NCBI GenBank assembly: GCA_902489255.1
Contig: CABTZF010000022.1
Span: 1-29,666, forward strand
Origin: an uncultured Peptoniphilus sp.
GTDB taxonomy: Bacteria; Bacillota; Clostridia; Tissierellales; Peptoniphilaceae
Direction: 5' to 3'
Length of the DNA: 29,666 nucleotides
Both the position numbers and the translations under genes were made by a program. Below, piece by piece: positions 1 through 7,769 of the stretch. Position 1 is the stretch's first letter. Each line of letters opens with the position of its first letter. A model generated the notes under the pieces. It did not search any database, was not told the DNA's origin, and saw only the letters and a program-made list of their open reading frames with translations.

Positions 1-86
1 AAGATTTTACTCCCCAACAGATATTATAGAGCCTTTTTTTATTCGTTTTACTCAGTATAGGGGTTTTTTATTTTGCTTACTTCCCC

Positions 87-120
87 GGCCTATAATAATT
101 ATTAGGCTATTTTTTATTTT
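87..120 (+). terminator. Probable Rho-independent terminator of a gene left of the window
   Basis: GGCCTA (87-92) can pair with TAGGCT (103-108, one G-U pair), and a T-rich run follows (108-120). It lies upstream of the first gene, so it would end a transcript entering from the left. The stem is short and its interior AT-rich, so the call is moderate. Bases 1-86 hold no gene that I can see. Confidence 0.5.
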
Positions 121-131
121 AACCAATTGTG

Positions 132-140
132 TGATATAAT
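132..140 (+). promoter_or_regulatory. Extended -10 promoter of the ABC efflux operon
   Basis: TGATATAAT at 132-140 is a perfect TGn-TATAAT extended -10. No convincing -35 lies at the usual distance, which extended -10 promoters tolerate. Transcription would start near 147, right at the AGGTGAT ribosome binding site (147-153), giving a leader of only about ten bases before the ATG at 157. Confidence 0.55.
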
Positions 141-156
141 TCAGATAGGTGATAAT

Positions 157-858
157 ATGGCTTTTATTGAAGTTATTAATATGTCAAAAATTTACAAGAC
201 AGGAACAACATCTATAGTTGCTAATGATAATTTAAGTTTTTCTATTGAGAAAAATGAATTTTCAATAATACTTGGTCCGTCCGGAGCAGGTAAATCAACT
301 TTTTTAAACATTCTTGGCGGTATGGATAAACCCAGTGACGGGAGAATTATAGTTGATGGTAAAGAAATTTCAAGCTATTCCAATAGGGAACTGACAAGTT
401 ATAGAAGAAATGTAATGGGTTTTGTTTTTCAATTTTATAACTTAATACCTAATTTAACCGCTCTTGAAAATGTTGAATTGGCAACACAAATTGTAAAGAA
501 TGCCAGAGATCCATTTACTGTTTTAAAATCTGTAGGTCTTGAAGAACGTGTTAATAATTTTCCTGCTCAATTGTCGGGAGGAGAACAGCAAAGAGTTTCT
601 ATTGCCAGAGCCATATCAAAAAATCCGAAGCTCCTACTTTGTGATGAACCGACAGGAGCTTTAGACTATAAAACCGGAAAGCAAATTTTGACACTTTTGC
701 AGGATTTAACAAGAACTACTGACACAACAGTTGTTGTTATAACTCACAACTCAGCTGTAGCACCATGTGCAGACAGGGTTATTGAAATTTCAGATGCAAA
801 GGTCAAGGATGTAATAATAAATAAAGAACCAAAAAAAATAAGCCAAATAGAATGGTAG
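157..858 (+). CDS. ABC transporter ATP-binding protein, MacB/LolD-like
   Basis: Cytoplasmic ATPase that should drive the FtsX-type permease encoded next. The protein has 233 residues. Walker A GPSGAGKST is at 40-48, the Q-loop Gln at about 92, signature LSGGEQQR at 139-146, Walker B ending in DEPTGALD at 163-170, and the switch His at 197. The PTGALD form and the short length are typical of the MacB/LolD/FtsE class (established family knowledge). I take the ATG at 157, which has AGGTGAT four bases upstream. An in-frame TTG at 127 lies upstream of the promoter's -10 box and has no ribosome binding site. The permease starts eight bases after the stop, so the two are one operon. All catalytic motifs are intact. 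The exported substrate (peptide, drug, lipid or cell-wall material) cannot be told from sequence. Confidence 0.93.
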   Translation: MAFIEVINMSKIYKTGTTSIVANDNLSFSIEKNEFSIILGPSGAGKSTFLNILGGMDKPSDGRIIVDGKEISSYSNRELTSYRRNVMGFVFQFYNLIPNLTALENVELATQIVKNARDPFTVLKSVGLEERVNNFPAQLSGGEQQRVSIARAISKNPKLLLCDEPTGALDYKTGKQILTLLQDLTRTTDTTVVVITHNSAVAPCADRVIEISDAKVKDVIINKEPKKISQIEW

Positions 859-865
859 TGATTTT

Positions 866-3800
866 TTGAAAGCGACAAGGAAAGATGCTTTAAGCGAAAT
901 TAAAAATACATTTTCAAGGTTTCTCTCAATTCTCCTCATTGTTGGATTGGGAGTTTTTGTCCTAATTGGGCTTATTTCAACAGGACCTATTATGAGACAC
1001 ACTTTAGATAGGTCTATTAAGGATTTAAACTATTCAGATATTTGTGTATCAGCTCCTCAAGGCTTAGAGAATGAGGATATAGAAATCATTGAAAATCAAG
1101 ATGGATTAAAAGAAATTGAATATGCTAATGACTGTGATCTTTCAATAAAGGGACGTACAGAAATTATTAAAGTAATGAATATGCCCCTTAATATTAATAT
1201 GCCCAAAATTATTGAAGGAAAGGAACCTGAAAGAGGAGAAATTCTTCTTGATGATTCAATGAAAAAACTTTCTTACAAAATTGGAGATATTATTATCTTT
1301 AAAAAAGAAGTGAATAAGATTAAAGATAAGGATGAAGAGGACGCTCTTTCCACTTATACCTATAAGGTTTCAGGATTTTGCCAAAGTTTAGACTATATTA
1401 TGTATAGAACAAGGGGATACTCTGAGAGAGGCCTTGGAGAAATTGAAGGTTTTGCCTATATTAATAAAGATGAATTCAAAAGTGATCCGACTATTGCAAA
1501 ACTAAAATATCAAGGCTCTGATAAATTTGAAACTTCTGAAAAAAAATATAGGAGTTTTATCGCAGAAAAATATCAAGCTTTAAAAATTGATATGAAGTAC
1601 AGACCTTCCAATAGATTAAAAAGAATCAAGGGAAACTTGTCAAATGATATAGATAAGGGAGAAAAAGAAATTATAGATGCAAAGGATAAACTTGATTCTG
1701 CTTATGAAAAAATTCTGCAAGGCCAAGATGATTTAAAGAAAGGAAAGAATGAATATTCTAAGGGATTAAGTGAGTTTGAAGAAGAAAAAAAGAAGGGACA
1801 AGACAAACTGGATGAATCCCGTAATAAATTGTACAAGGCAAAAAATGATTTAAATAAGGCTGACAAAGATTTAAAAAATAGTCAGGGGAAATTAAATGAG
1901 GGCAAGGTTAAACTTGCAGATGCAAAAAAAGAAATCAATGAAAAAAAGGAAGAATTAAATAAGGGCTATAGAGAATATGAAAGCGGGAAAGGTGAATTAA
2001 AAGCCGGAGAAGAAGCATTAGTCGAGGGAGAAAAACAACTGGCTGAAGGAAGAAAAAAACTTGATGACGGTTGGAAAAAAATTGAAGAATCCACGGCAAA
2101 GCTTGAAGATGCAAAAATACAATATGCTAATGGCTTAAAGGAATATGAAGATGGAAAAATTAAATTGGAAGAAGGCAAGGGCAAGGTTGTTGATTCTTTA
2201 AGTAAAATTGGGATAAATAATGTCACTTATGATGAAGCCTCAAGTCTAATAATAGCTCTTTCTTCTGCCCTGGACAAGGCTGGGCCAATAATTGAAAAAA
2301 TCAAGACCTTAGACCAACAAATTTCTATTCTGGAAAATAAAGTTTCTGATTTGGAAAATAAAAAAGCTCAAAAGGAAGAAGAAATAACAGCTTGTGAACA
2401 AGAAATTAACAATGAAACAGATCCTCAAAAAAGACAAGAACTAACTGATAAGTTAATTGCTTTAAAAAGTGAAGAAGCCTCAATAGAGGCTGAGTTATTG
2501 AAGGCAAGGGCAGAACTTGACCAAGCAAAGAAACTCAAAGAAAATCTTAATGCAGCTATGGGAGAAATTTCAAATCTAATACCTGGAATTGGTCCAAATT
2601 TTGATATTGACAATATGAAGTCTAAATTAAAAGAAGCAAAAGATGGAATTGATGCAATTAAGGCAAATGAAGATAAACTGATAGAGGCCAAGGCAAAACT
2701 TGACGGAGCAAAAAGTCAAATTGAAGAGGGCGAAAAACAACTTCAAGAAGGAATATATGAGGCAGAAAAAGGTGAATATGAATATTCACAAAATGAAGAA
2801 AAGATAAGAGAGAACAGAAGAAAAATAGAGCAAGGAAAAGAAGAATTAGAAAAGACAAAGTCTCAGCTGGATGATGGAGATAAAAAACTTAAAGAAGGAG
2901 AAAAAGATTTAGCCAGGGGTCAAAGTGAATATGAAGACAACTATGAAAAATTTGTAGAAGGAAAGGCTAAGTTTGAATCTGGAAAAGAAAAGTATGTTGA
3001 AGGGGAAAAACAGCTAAAAGAAGGACAAGAATCGTTTGATGAAGAAATAAAAAAGGGTCAAGATAAATTAATAAGTGCAAAAAATAAACTTTACAAGGGA
3101 GAAAAAGATTTAGCTAAAGGGCAAAAAGAGTATAAGGAAAAGTCAGAAGACGCTAAAGAAAAAATTGCTAAGGCTGAAGATGATATAAATAAAGGTAAAA
3201 AATACTTAAGTATAATTAAGGAACCCAGATATACAATAACTCCCAGATATTTAAGTGAAGGAATAAATACCTATATTGATTATTCAAATAGAATAGATGG
3301 TCTTTCTTTAGTATTTCCAATATTTTTCTTTGCCATTGCCCTACTTGTATCTTTTACTACAATGACAAGAATGGTTGATGAAGAAAGAACAATTATAGGC
3401 ACATATAAGGCTTTGGGCTATACTAACAAAGATATTTCTTATAAGTATTTTTTATACGGTTCAATTGCATCTATAGTAGGAGGAATTATCGGTGCTTTTT
3501 CAGGATCCTATATTTTAACATATATAATAGGAAATTCATATTCAACAGAAACAATTTTTGAAGATAAGTTAATAATAAAATCCTATCCATTAAAAATAGC
3601 TTTTGCAATAATTGTGGGATTTCTTTTTACTGCTTTAGCGGCTAAACTTACAACAAATAAAACTCTCCGTGAAAATACTGCAAATCTTTTACGACCGAAA
3701 GTGCCAAAATCCGGGAATAGAATTTTATTGGAAAAAGTTCCATTTATATGGTCTAAAATGAGCTTTTTATTTAAAATAACGGCAAGAAATATTTTTCGTT

Positions 3801-4891
3801 CAAAAAAGAGAATGTTTATGACAGTAACAGGAATAATTGGTTGCAGCGCTCTTTTGATATTAGGGTTTGGCATAAAGGGTTCAGTTGCTAATATAGAAAG
3901 ATTACAATTTTCAGAAATTTTAAAATACGACCTTGCAATTTCCTATGATAAGGATATAGATGAAGATAATTTTATAGACTATAAAAAATTTATAAATAAT
4001 TTAGATGCAGACCATGGAGAATTTTATCAAGAACAATTTACTGTTGAGTATCCAAAAATAGATCAGACTGTAAACATGGTTGTACCCGCAAATATAAATG
4101 ATTTTGAAAAATTTTTTCTTCTTAGAGATCCAAAAACAGCTAAGGAAATAAACGTTGAGGGTAGAGGGGCAGTAATATCCAAAAAATTATCCAAACTTTT
4201 AAAAATAAAAAAAGGTGACATTCTTAGGATTAAAGATGCCTATGATAATTATTTTGAAGTTGAAATAAAAGATATCTGTGAAATGTATATAACTCATTAT
4301 TTATTTTTAGATAGAGATTATTATGAAAAAGTAAAGGGCGAAAAATTCACAGCCAATACAGATTTTATTAAAAATACCAAGAATCTAGATATGGAAAAAT
4401 TAAAAAATGATTCAGTAAAATATAAAGTTGTAACATCAACAGTTGGAGTTGACTTTTTCAAAGAGGCACTAAATCAATTTTTATATGCTATAAAAAAAGT
4501 AGAAGGTGTTGTAGTTGTACTGTCTTCTCTTCTTGCAATAGTAGTTCTTTATAATTTGACAAATATTAACATTGAAGAAAGACAAAGGGAAATTGCAACA
4601 ATAAAAGTTTTGGGCTTTTATGCTAAAGAAACAACTGCCTATATATATAGGGAGACATTTATTTTAACATTTATAGGTATAATTATTGGATTATTTGTTG
4701 GTAAGATACTTCATTATTTTGTTTTGCAAATAGTAGTTCCATATTATGTTATGCTGTCGGAACATTTAGTTTTAAGAGCATATATTTATTCAACTATTAT
4801 TACTGTTTTAGTAACAATATTTATAATGATTGTTTTTCATTACAAGTTAAAGAAAATAGATATGGTTGAATCTTTAAAGTCTAACGAATAA
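866..4891 (+). CDS. Giant FtsX-type ABC permease with extracellular coiled coil
   Basis: Membrane partner of the preceding ATPase, 1341 residues, much longer than a typical 400-800 residue MacB/FtsX permease. An N-terminal membrane helix lies at about 16-38 and is followed by an extracytoplasmic domain (about 40-250). A coiled coil of some 520 residues follows (about 259-780), in which heptads repeat with Leu/Tyr/Ile at one core position and Gly/Ala/Ser at the other (the GEKQLAEG pattern). Next comes a first FtsX block with helices from about 812 and the DEERTIIGTYKALGY motif near 838, a hydrophobic segment at about 985-1008, and a second FtsX block at the C terminus (about 1212-1335) with EERQREIATIKVLGF. 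The start is TTG at 866, because the next Met would remove the first membrane helix. Substrate unknown. Architectures of this kind occur in Firmicutes. The coil resembles the repeats of YhgE/Pip-type proteins by pattern only. Confidence 0.9.
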   Translation: MKATRKDALSEIKNTFSRFLSILLIVGLGVFVLIGLISTGPIMRHTLDRSIKDLNYSDICVSAPQGLENEDIEIIENQDGLKEIEYANDCDLSIKGRTEIIKVMNMPLNINMPKIIEGKEPERGEILLDDSMKKLSYKIGDIIIFKKEVNKIKDKDEEDALSTYTYKVSGFCQSLDYIMYRTRGYSERGLGEIEGFAYINKDEFKSDPTIAKLKYQGSDKFETSEKKYRSFIAEKYQALKIDMKYRPSNRLKRIKGNLSNDIDKGEKEIIDAKDKLDSAYEKILQGQDDLKKGKNEYSKGLSEFEEEKKKGQDKLDESRNKLYKAKNDLNKADKDLKNSQGKLNEGKVKLADAKKEINEKKEELNKGYREYESGKGELKAGEEALVEGEKQLAEGRKKLDDGWKKIEESTAKLEDAKIQYANGLKEYEDGKIKLEEGKGKVVDSLSKIGINNVTYDEASSLIIALSSALDKAGPIIEKIKTLDQQISILENKVSDLENKKAQKEEEITACEQEINNETDPQKRQELTDKLIALKSEEASIEAELLKARAELDQAKKLKENLNAAMGEISNLIPGIGPNFDIDNMKSKLKEAKDGIDAIKANEDKLIEAKAKLDGAKSQIEEGEKQLQEGIYEAEKGEYEYSQNEEKIRENRRKIEQGKEELEKTKSQLDDGDKKLKEGEKDLARGQSEYEDNYEKFVEGKAKFESGKEKYVEGEKQLKEGQESFDEEIKKGQDKLISAKNKLYKGEKDLAKGQKEYKEKSEDAKEKIAKAEDDINKGKKYLSIIKEPRYTITPRYLSEGINTYIDYSNRIDGLSLVFPIFFFAIALLVSFTTMTRMVDEERTIIGTYKALGYTNKDISYKYFLYGSIASIVGGIIGAFSGSYILTYIIGNSYSTETIFEDKLIIKSYPLKIAFAIIVGFLFTALAAKLTTNKTLRENTANLLRPKVPKSGNRILLEKVPFIWSKMSFLFKITARNIFRSKKRMFMTVTGIIGCSALLILGFGIKGSVANIERLQFSEILKYDLAISYDKDIDEDNFIDYKKFINNLDADHGEFYQEQFTVEYPKIDQTVNMVVPANINDFEKFFLLRDPKTAKEINVEGRGAVISKKLSKLLKIKKGDILRIKDAYDNYFEVEIKDICEMYITHYLFLDRDYYEKVKGEKFTANTDFIKNTKNLDMEKLKNDSVKYKVVTSTVGVDFFKEALNQFLYAIKKVEGVVVVLSSLLAIVVLYNLTNINIEERQREIATIKVLGFYAKETTAYIYRETFILTFIGIIIGLFVGKILHYFVLQIVVPYYVMLSEHLVLRAYIYSTIITVLVTIFIMIVFHYKLKKIDMVESLKSNE

Positions 4892-4911
4892 ACAAATAAA
4901 ACAGAGGTAAA

Positions 4912-4940
4912 AGGGAGAATAATAAACTCCCTATTTTTTT
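4912..4940. terminator. Bidirectional Rho-independent terminator
   Basis: AGGGAG (4912-4917) and CTCCCT (4927-4932) form a six-pair stem with a nine-base loop, followed by seven T (4934-4940). On the minus strand the stem is followed by TTTT, so it can also end the convergent XRE gene. It lies between the 3' ends of two convergent genes. Confidence 0.85.
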
Positions 4941-4978
4941 ATTATGAGCATTACATATATAGAAATAAATAAAAGTAT

Positions 4979-5518
4979 TTATTTGTTTTCATATTTTAAG
5001 AGTTTAAATTCGATAAAATTTTTTATTTCTTCATAGATAAATTCTATATCAGATTCTTTAATATCAAAAATACCATTTTTCGTTTTCAATTTAATTTTAT
5101 TGTCAATAAATATAATTTCACAATTCACTGGTGTAAAAAAATAATTAAGTTTTTCTGCAGAAGTTTTATTAACAAATTCTTTATATTTAGTTATATTAAG
5201 ATTGTTATTATTAATCAATATTTGTTCCAAAATATTTTTTATATAATTAATATCTGACTTTAATTCCGATTCACTTATATCAATTTCAATATCAATTTTT
5301 AACAATCTAGACACATTTATATTAAGCACCCTTGCAATATCAATAAGCATAATAATGCTTGGTTCTATCTTACCTATTTCATATTTTTGAACAGTAGCAT
5401 ATGACATATTGAGACTTTGAGACAATTCCTTTAATGACATATTTTTAGCAATTCTTTCTTTTCTTATGTTATTTCCAATTTTTTCTAGTATTAAAATATT
5501 TTCATCTTTATTATTCAC
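4979..5518 (-). CDS. XRE-family HTH transcriptional regulator
   Basis: DNA-binding protein of 179 residues. An HTH_3/XRE domain occupies about residues 16-72, with the recognition region SYATVQKYEIGK at 39-50. The remaining 100 residues (80-179) are rich in Asn, Ile, Lys and Glu and match no domain I recognise; they may serve dimerisation or ligand sensing. The start is GTG at 5516-5518, preceded by GGAGG (5525-5529, minus strand). It is transcribed away from the cysteine hydrolase operon, with a 164-base shared region that carries a strong promoter and a long inverted repeat. This is the usual arrangement for a local regulator of the divergent genes and of itself. That regulatory target is inference. 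Confidence 0.85.
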   Translation of the reverse strand: MNNKDENILILEKIGNNIRKERIAKNMSLKELSQSLNMSYATVQKYEIGKIEPSIIMLIDIARVLNINVSRLLKIDIEIDISESELKSDINYIKNILEQILINNNNLNITKYKEFVNKTSAEKLNYFFTPVNCEIIFIDNKIKLKTKNGIFDIKESDIEFIYEEIKNFIEFKLLKYENK

Positions 5519-5594
5519 GTTTATCCTCCAGTATTTAATAAGAATATTATGGATTAAAAATAAAAAAATATTTTAGATTTAAAATATAATAAGC

Positions 5595-5622
5595 TTGACA
5601 ATATTATTAGTATTGATATAAT
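5595..5622 (+). promoter_or_regulatory. Strong promoter of the cysteine hydrolase operon
   Basis: A perfect -35 TTGACA (5595-5600), a 16-base spacer and a perfect -10 TATAAT (5617-5622) that also has the extended TGn (5614-5616). It is the best promoter in the window by consensus. Its -10 abuts the inverted repeat at 5622-5665, so a protein bound there would be expected to block initiation. Confidence 0.88.
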
Positions 5623-5665
5623 AATATTAATAATATTTAAAGTACATAAAATATTATTAATATTA
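5622..5665. promoter_or_regulatory. Long inverted repeat, candidate operator of the XRE regulator
   Basis: TAATATTAATAATATTT (5622-5638) and its exact reverse complement (5649-5665) flank ten bases centred on GTAC. It covers the last base of the -10, the expected transcription start (about 5629) and the leader up to just before the AGGAGG (5670-5675). It could be a repressor operator or, as RNA, a hairpin close to the ribosome binding site. There is no T run, so it is not a terminator. Confidence 0.6.
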
Positions 5666-5682
5666 ATTTAGGAGGTAGAGAA

Positions 5683-6378
5683 ATGAAACTTGATAGAAAA
5701 TTTTTATCATTTTATTATGATGATGTTGAAGATTTTCCAGAATTAATAATCAATAAAGAAAAGACTATGTTATTGATTATAGATCTACAAAATGAATTTT
5801 GCTTAGAAAATTTTGGAGAAGCATTGGAATTCAAGATCCAAGGTACTTGGGAAAAATGGAAGCCTCACTATGAACGCTTAAAAAATATTACAATACCAAA
5901 TGCAAAAAAAATGTTGGATTTTTTCAGAGAAGAAAAAATGCCTGTAAGCTTTGGAAGGATAGCGTGTTTACGTGAAGATGGTGAAGACAGATCACCAGTT
6001 CAGAAATCAGAAGGATGGAATAATATGTTAATGCCTATTAATTCATATTCAGCTGAAATGGTTGAGGAATTAACTCCAATAAAAAACGAAATAGTGGTTA
6101 ATAAGACAACGGATTCTGTAACAACTGGTACTAACTATCTTCAACTACTTGATTTTATGGGAATTGAAACTGTTGTAGTATGTGGGATAGTAACTGATCA
6201 ATGTGTTGCTTCAACTGTTAGAGGATTGGCTGATGCTGGATACAAAGTTATAACTGTTCATGATGCATGCGCAGCACCTGATATGGAATTACACAAACAA
6301 GAACTCACTATAATGAATGTAATTTATACCTATGTAATGAGTACGGATGATGCAATTGAGTTAATTAAAAAATCATAG
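5683..6378 (+). CDS. Isochorismatase-family cysteine hydrolase
   Basis: Predicted cytoplasmic amidohydrolase of 231 residues. The family's catalytic triad is visible: Asp34 in IIDLQNEF, Lys141 in VNKTTDSVTTGT and nucleophile Cys174 in VTDQCVASTVRGL, with the usual VCG-VTD context. Family members include nicotinamidase, N-carbamoylsarcosine amidase, ureidoacrylate and biuret hydrolases; none can be picked from sequence alone. The roughly 26-residue N-terminal extension before the first strand is common in the amidohydrolase branch. The ATG has AGGAGG eight bases upstream. It is the first gene of an operon with an APC permease (12 bases downstream) and a class III aminotransferase. This suggests that an imported nitrogen compound has an amide or carbamoyl bond cleaved and an amino group moved. 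That pathway is inference. Confidence 0.87.
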   Translation: MKLDRKFLSFYYDDVEDFPELIINKEKTMLLIIDLQNEFCLENFGEALEFKIQGTWEKWKPHYERLKNITIPNAKKMLDFFREEKMPVSFGRIACLREDGEDRSPVQKSEGWNNMLMPINSYSAEMVEELTPIKNEIVVNKTTDSVTTGTNYLQLLDFMGIETVVVCGIVTDQCVASTVRGLADAGYKVITVHDACAAPDMELHKQELTIMNVIYTYVMSTDDAIELIKKS

Positions 6379-6390
6379 TTAGGTGTTGTT

Positions 6391-7725
6391 ATGGAACAAA
6401 AAGAAGTAAAGCTTGAAAAAAAATTAGGATTTTGGGCAATTTGGGCAATAGGTGTAGGTTCTGTTGTTGGAGATGGAATTTTTCTTCTTATTGGAGAAGG
6501 AATAGATATAGCGGGTCCAAGTGCTCTTTTAGGATTTATTATAGCAGGGATTATACAGATGTGCATGATGGTAGCACTGGGAGAATTTTCAGTTTGTATG
6601 CCTAATGCAGGAGCTATGGCAGTTTGGGTTGAAAGGATTTTTGGAAAAGCTGCTGGATTTATTAGTTCAATGACTTTTGCTATTGGATGGGTAATAACAG
6701 GAGGTTCAACTGGACTTGCTTGTGGTATAATGACTTGCTATTACTTTCCAAACTTGGATTTACAACTTTGGAGTATGATATTTGCAATTTTATGGGTAAG
6801 TATTTTTGCTATTTTAAATATTTTAGGAGTAGGACTTGCAGCTAAGGTTCAACTGGGACTTGTTTTAATATTAATGGCATTCATGTTGGCATTGGGTATA
6901 TTTGGACTTCCTTATGTAAGCTTTGACGCATATAAACCTTTCTATACTAATGGTTTTGGAGGAATGCTTAAAGCAATCCCCATAGGAACATATGCTTATA
7001 TGGGTGCAATAACACTCTGTACAGCAGGAGGAGAATGTAAAGATCCTAGGCACATGCCAAAAGCTTTATTGTGGTCAAGTTTAACATTTCTTATAGTTTA
7101 TACCTTGGCTCAATTTGTAGCTATCGGTGTTCTAACCCCAGAACAAATATCATTAAAAGTATCACCATTCACAGTAGCAGCAGAAGTTGTGTTTGGAAGT
7201 TTAGGAGGAAAACTTATAAATTTAGCAGGTCTAATTGCTGCAGCAACAACTATACTCGGAGGGACAATTTTTGCTTCATCAAGAATTTTTTATGAAGAAG
7301 CTCAGGAAGGGTTATTACCCAAAGCATTTAAAAAACTTCATAAGAAATATCATACCCCTGTATTTGCAATTGTAGTTGTTTGGATAATATCATGCATATT
7401 AATTATTTTAGGAAGTTTCGGAGCAGAATATATATATTCTTCTTTAAGTAATCAAGTAGTATTTGCTTGGTGTGTATCATGGACGATTGCTTTATTTGCA
7501 GCTATAAAATATAGAAAATTATTTTATAGTGAGATTAAAGAAAATGGATGGGTTCAACCTTTATTCCCATTATTTCCGGTCGTTGGAATTATAGGAGCTT
7601 TAATGATTATGTGGACTTCTTATTCAAGTGAAATAATCCAGCTGTTGATAGGAGTCTTATGGCTTACAATTCTGATTATATATTATTATTTATATGTAAA
7701 AAATAAAAATTTTAAAGATATTTAG
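6391..7725 (+). CDS. APC-superfamily amino acid/amine permease
   Basis: Integral membrane transporter of 444 residues with about twelve hydrophobic segments. The first helix carries GVGSVVGDGIF (21-31), the APC-family unwound-helix glycine motif that contacts the amino and carboxyl groups of the substrate in characterised homologues. Later blocks fit the family: the GAMAVWVERIFG region, YAYMGAITLCTAGGECKDP around 210-230 and the FASSRIFYEEAQEGLLP region around 300. It is likely a proton- or exchange-coupled uptake system for an amino acid or amine. The ATG at 6391 has AGGTG upstream and follows the hydrolase stop by 12 bases. The Asp in VGDGIF is less usual than Ser or Ala there and may bear on substrate choice. 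The substrate is unknown. Confidence 0.88.
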   Translation: MEQKEVKLEKKLGFWAIWAIGVGSVVGDGIFLLIGEGIDIAGPSALLGFIIAGIIQMCMMVALGEFSVCMPNAGAMAVWVERIFGKAAGFISSMTFAIGWVITGGSTGLACGIMTCYYFPNLDLQLWSMIFAILWVSIFAILNILGVGLAAKVQLGLVLILMAFMLALGIFGLPYVSFDAYKPFYTNGFGGMLKAIPIGTYAYMGAITLCTAGGECKDPRHMPKALLWSSLTFLIVYTLAQFVAIGVLTPEQISLKVSPFTVAAEVVFGSLGGKLINLAGLIAAATTILGGTIFASSRIFYEEAQEGLLPKAFKKLHKKYHTPVFAIVVVWIISCILIILGSFGAEYIYSSLSNQVVFAWCVSWTIALFAAIKYRKLFYSEIKENGWVQPLFPLFPVVGIIGALMIMWTSYSSEIIQLLIGVLWLTILIIYYYLYVKNKNFKDI

Positions 7726-7769
7726 ATTTTAGGAATAAAATATATTTCTATTTTTTATAGGAGGAGCAA

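Noticed and set aside
1966..2858. Several antisense reading frames opposite the coiled coil of the giant permease
   Set aside because: The repetitive Glu/Lys-rich heptads create Ser/Phe/Leu-rich open frames on the other strand. None has a plausible start signal or domain.
1640..3205. Possible tandem DNA repeat in the permease gene
   Set aside because: The heptad regularity is at protein level. The DNA copies are diverged and not a simple satellite.
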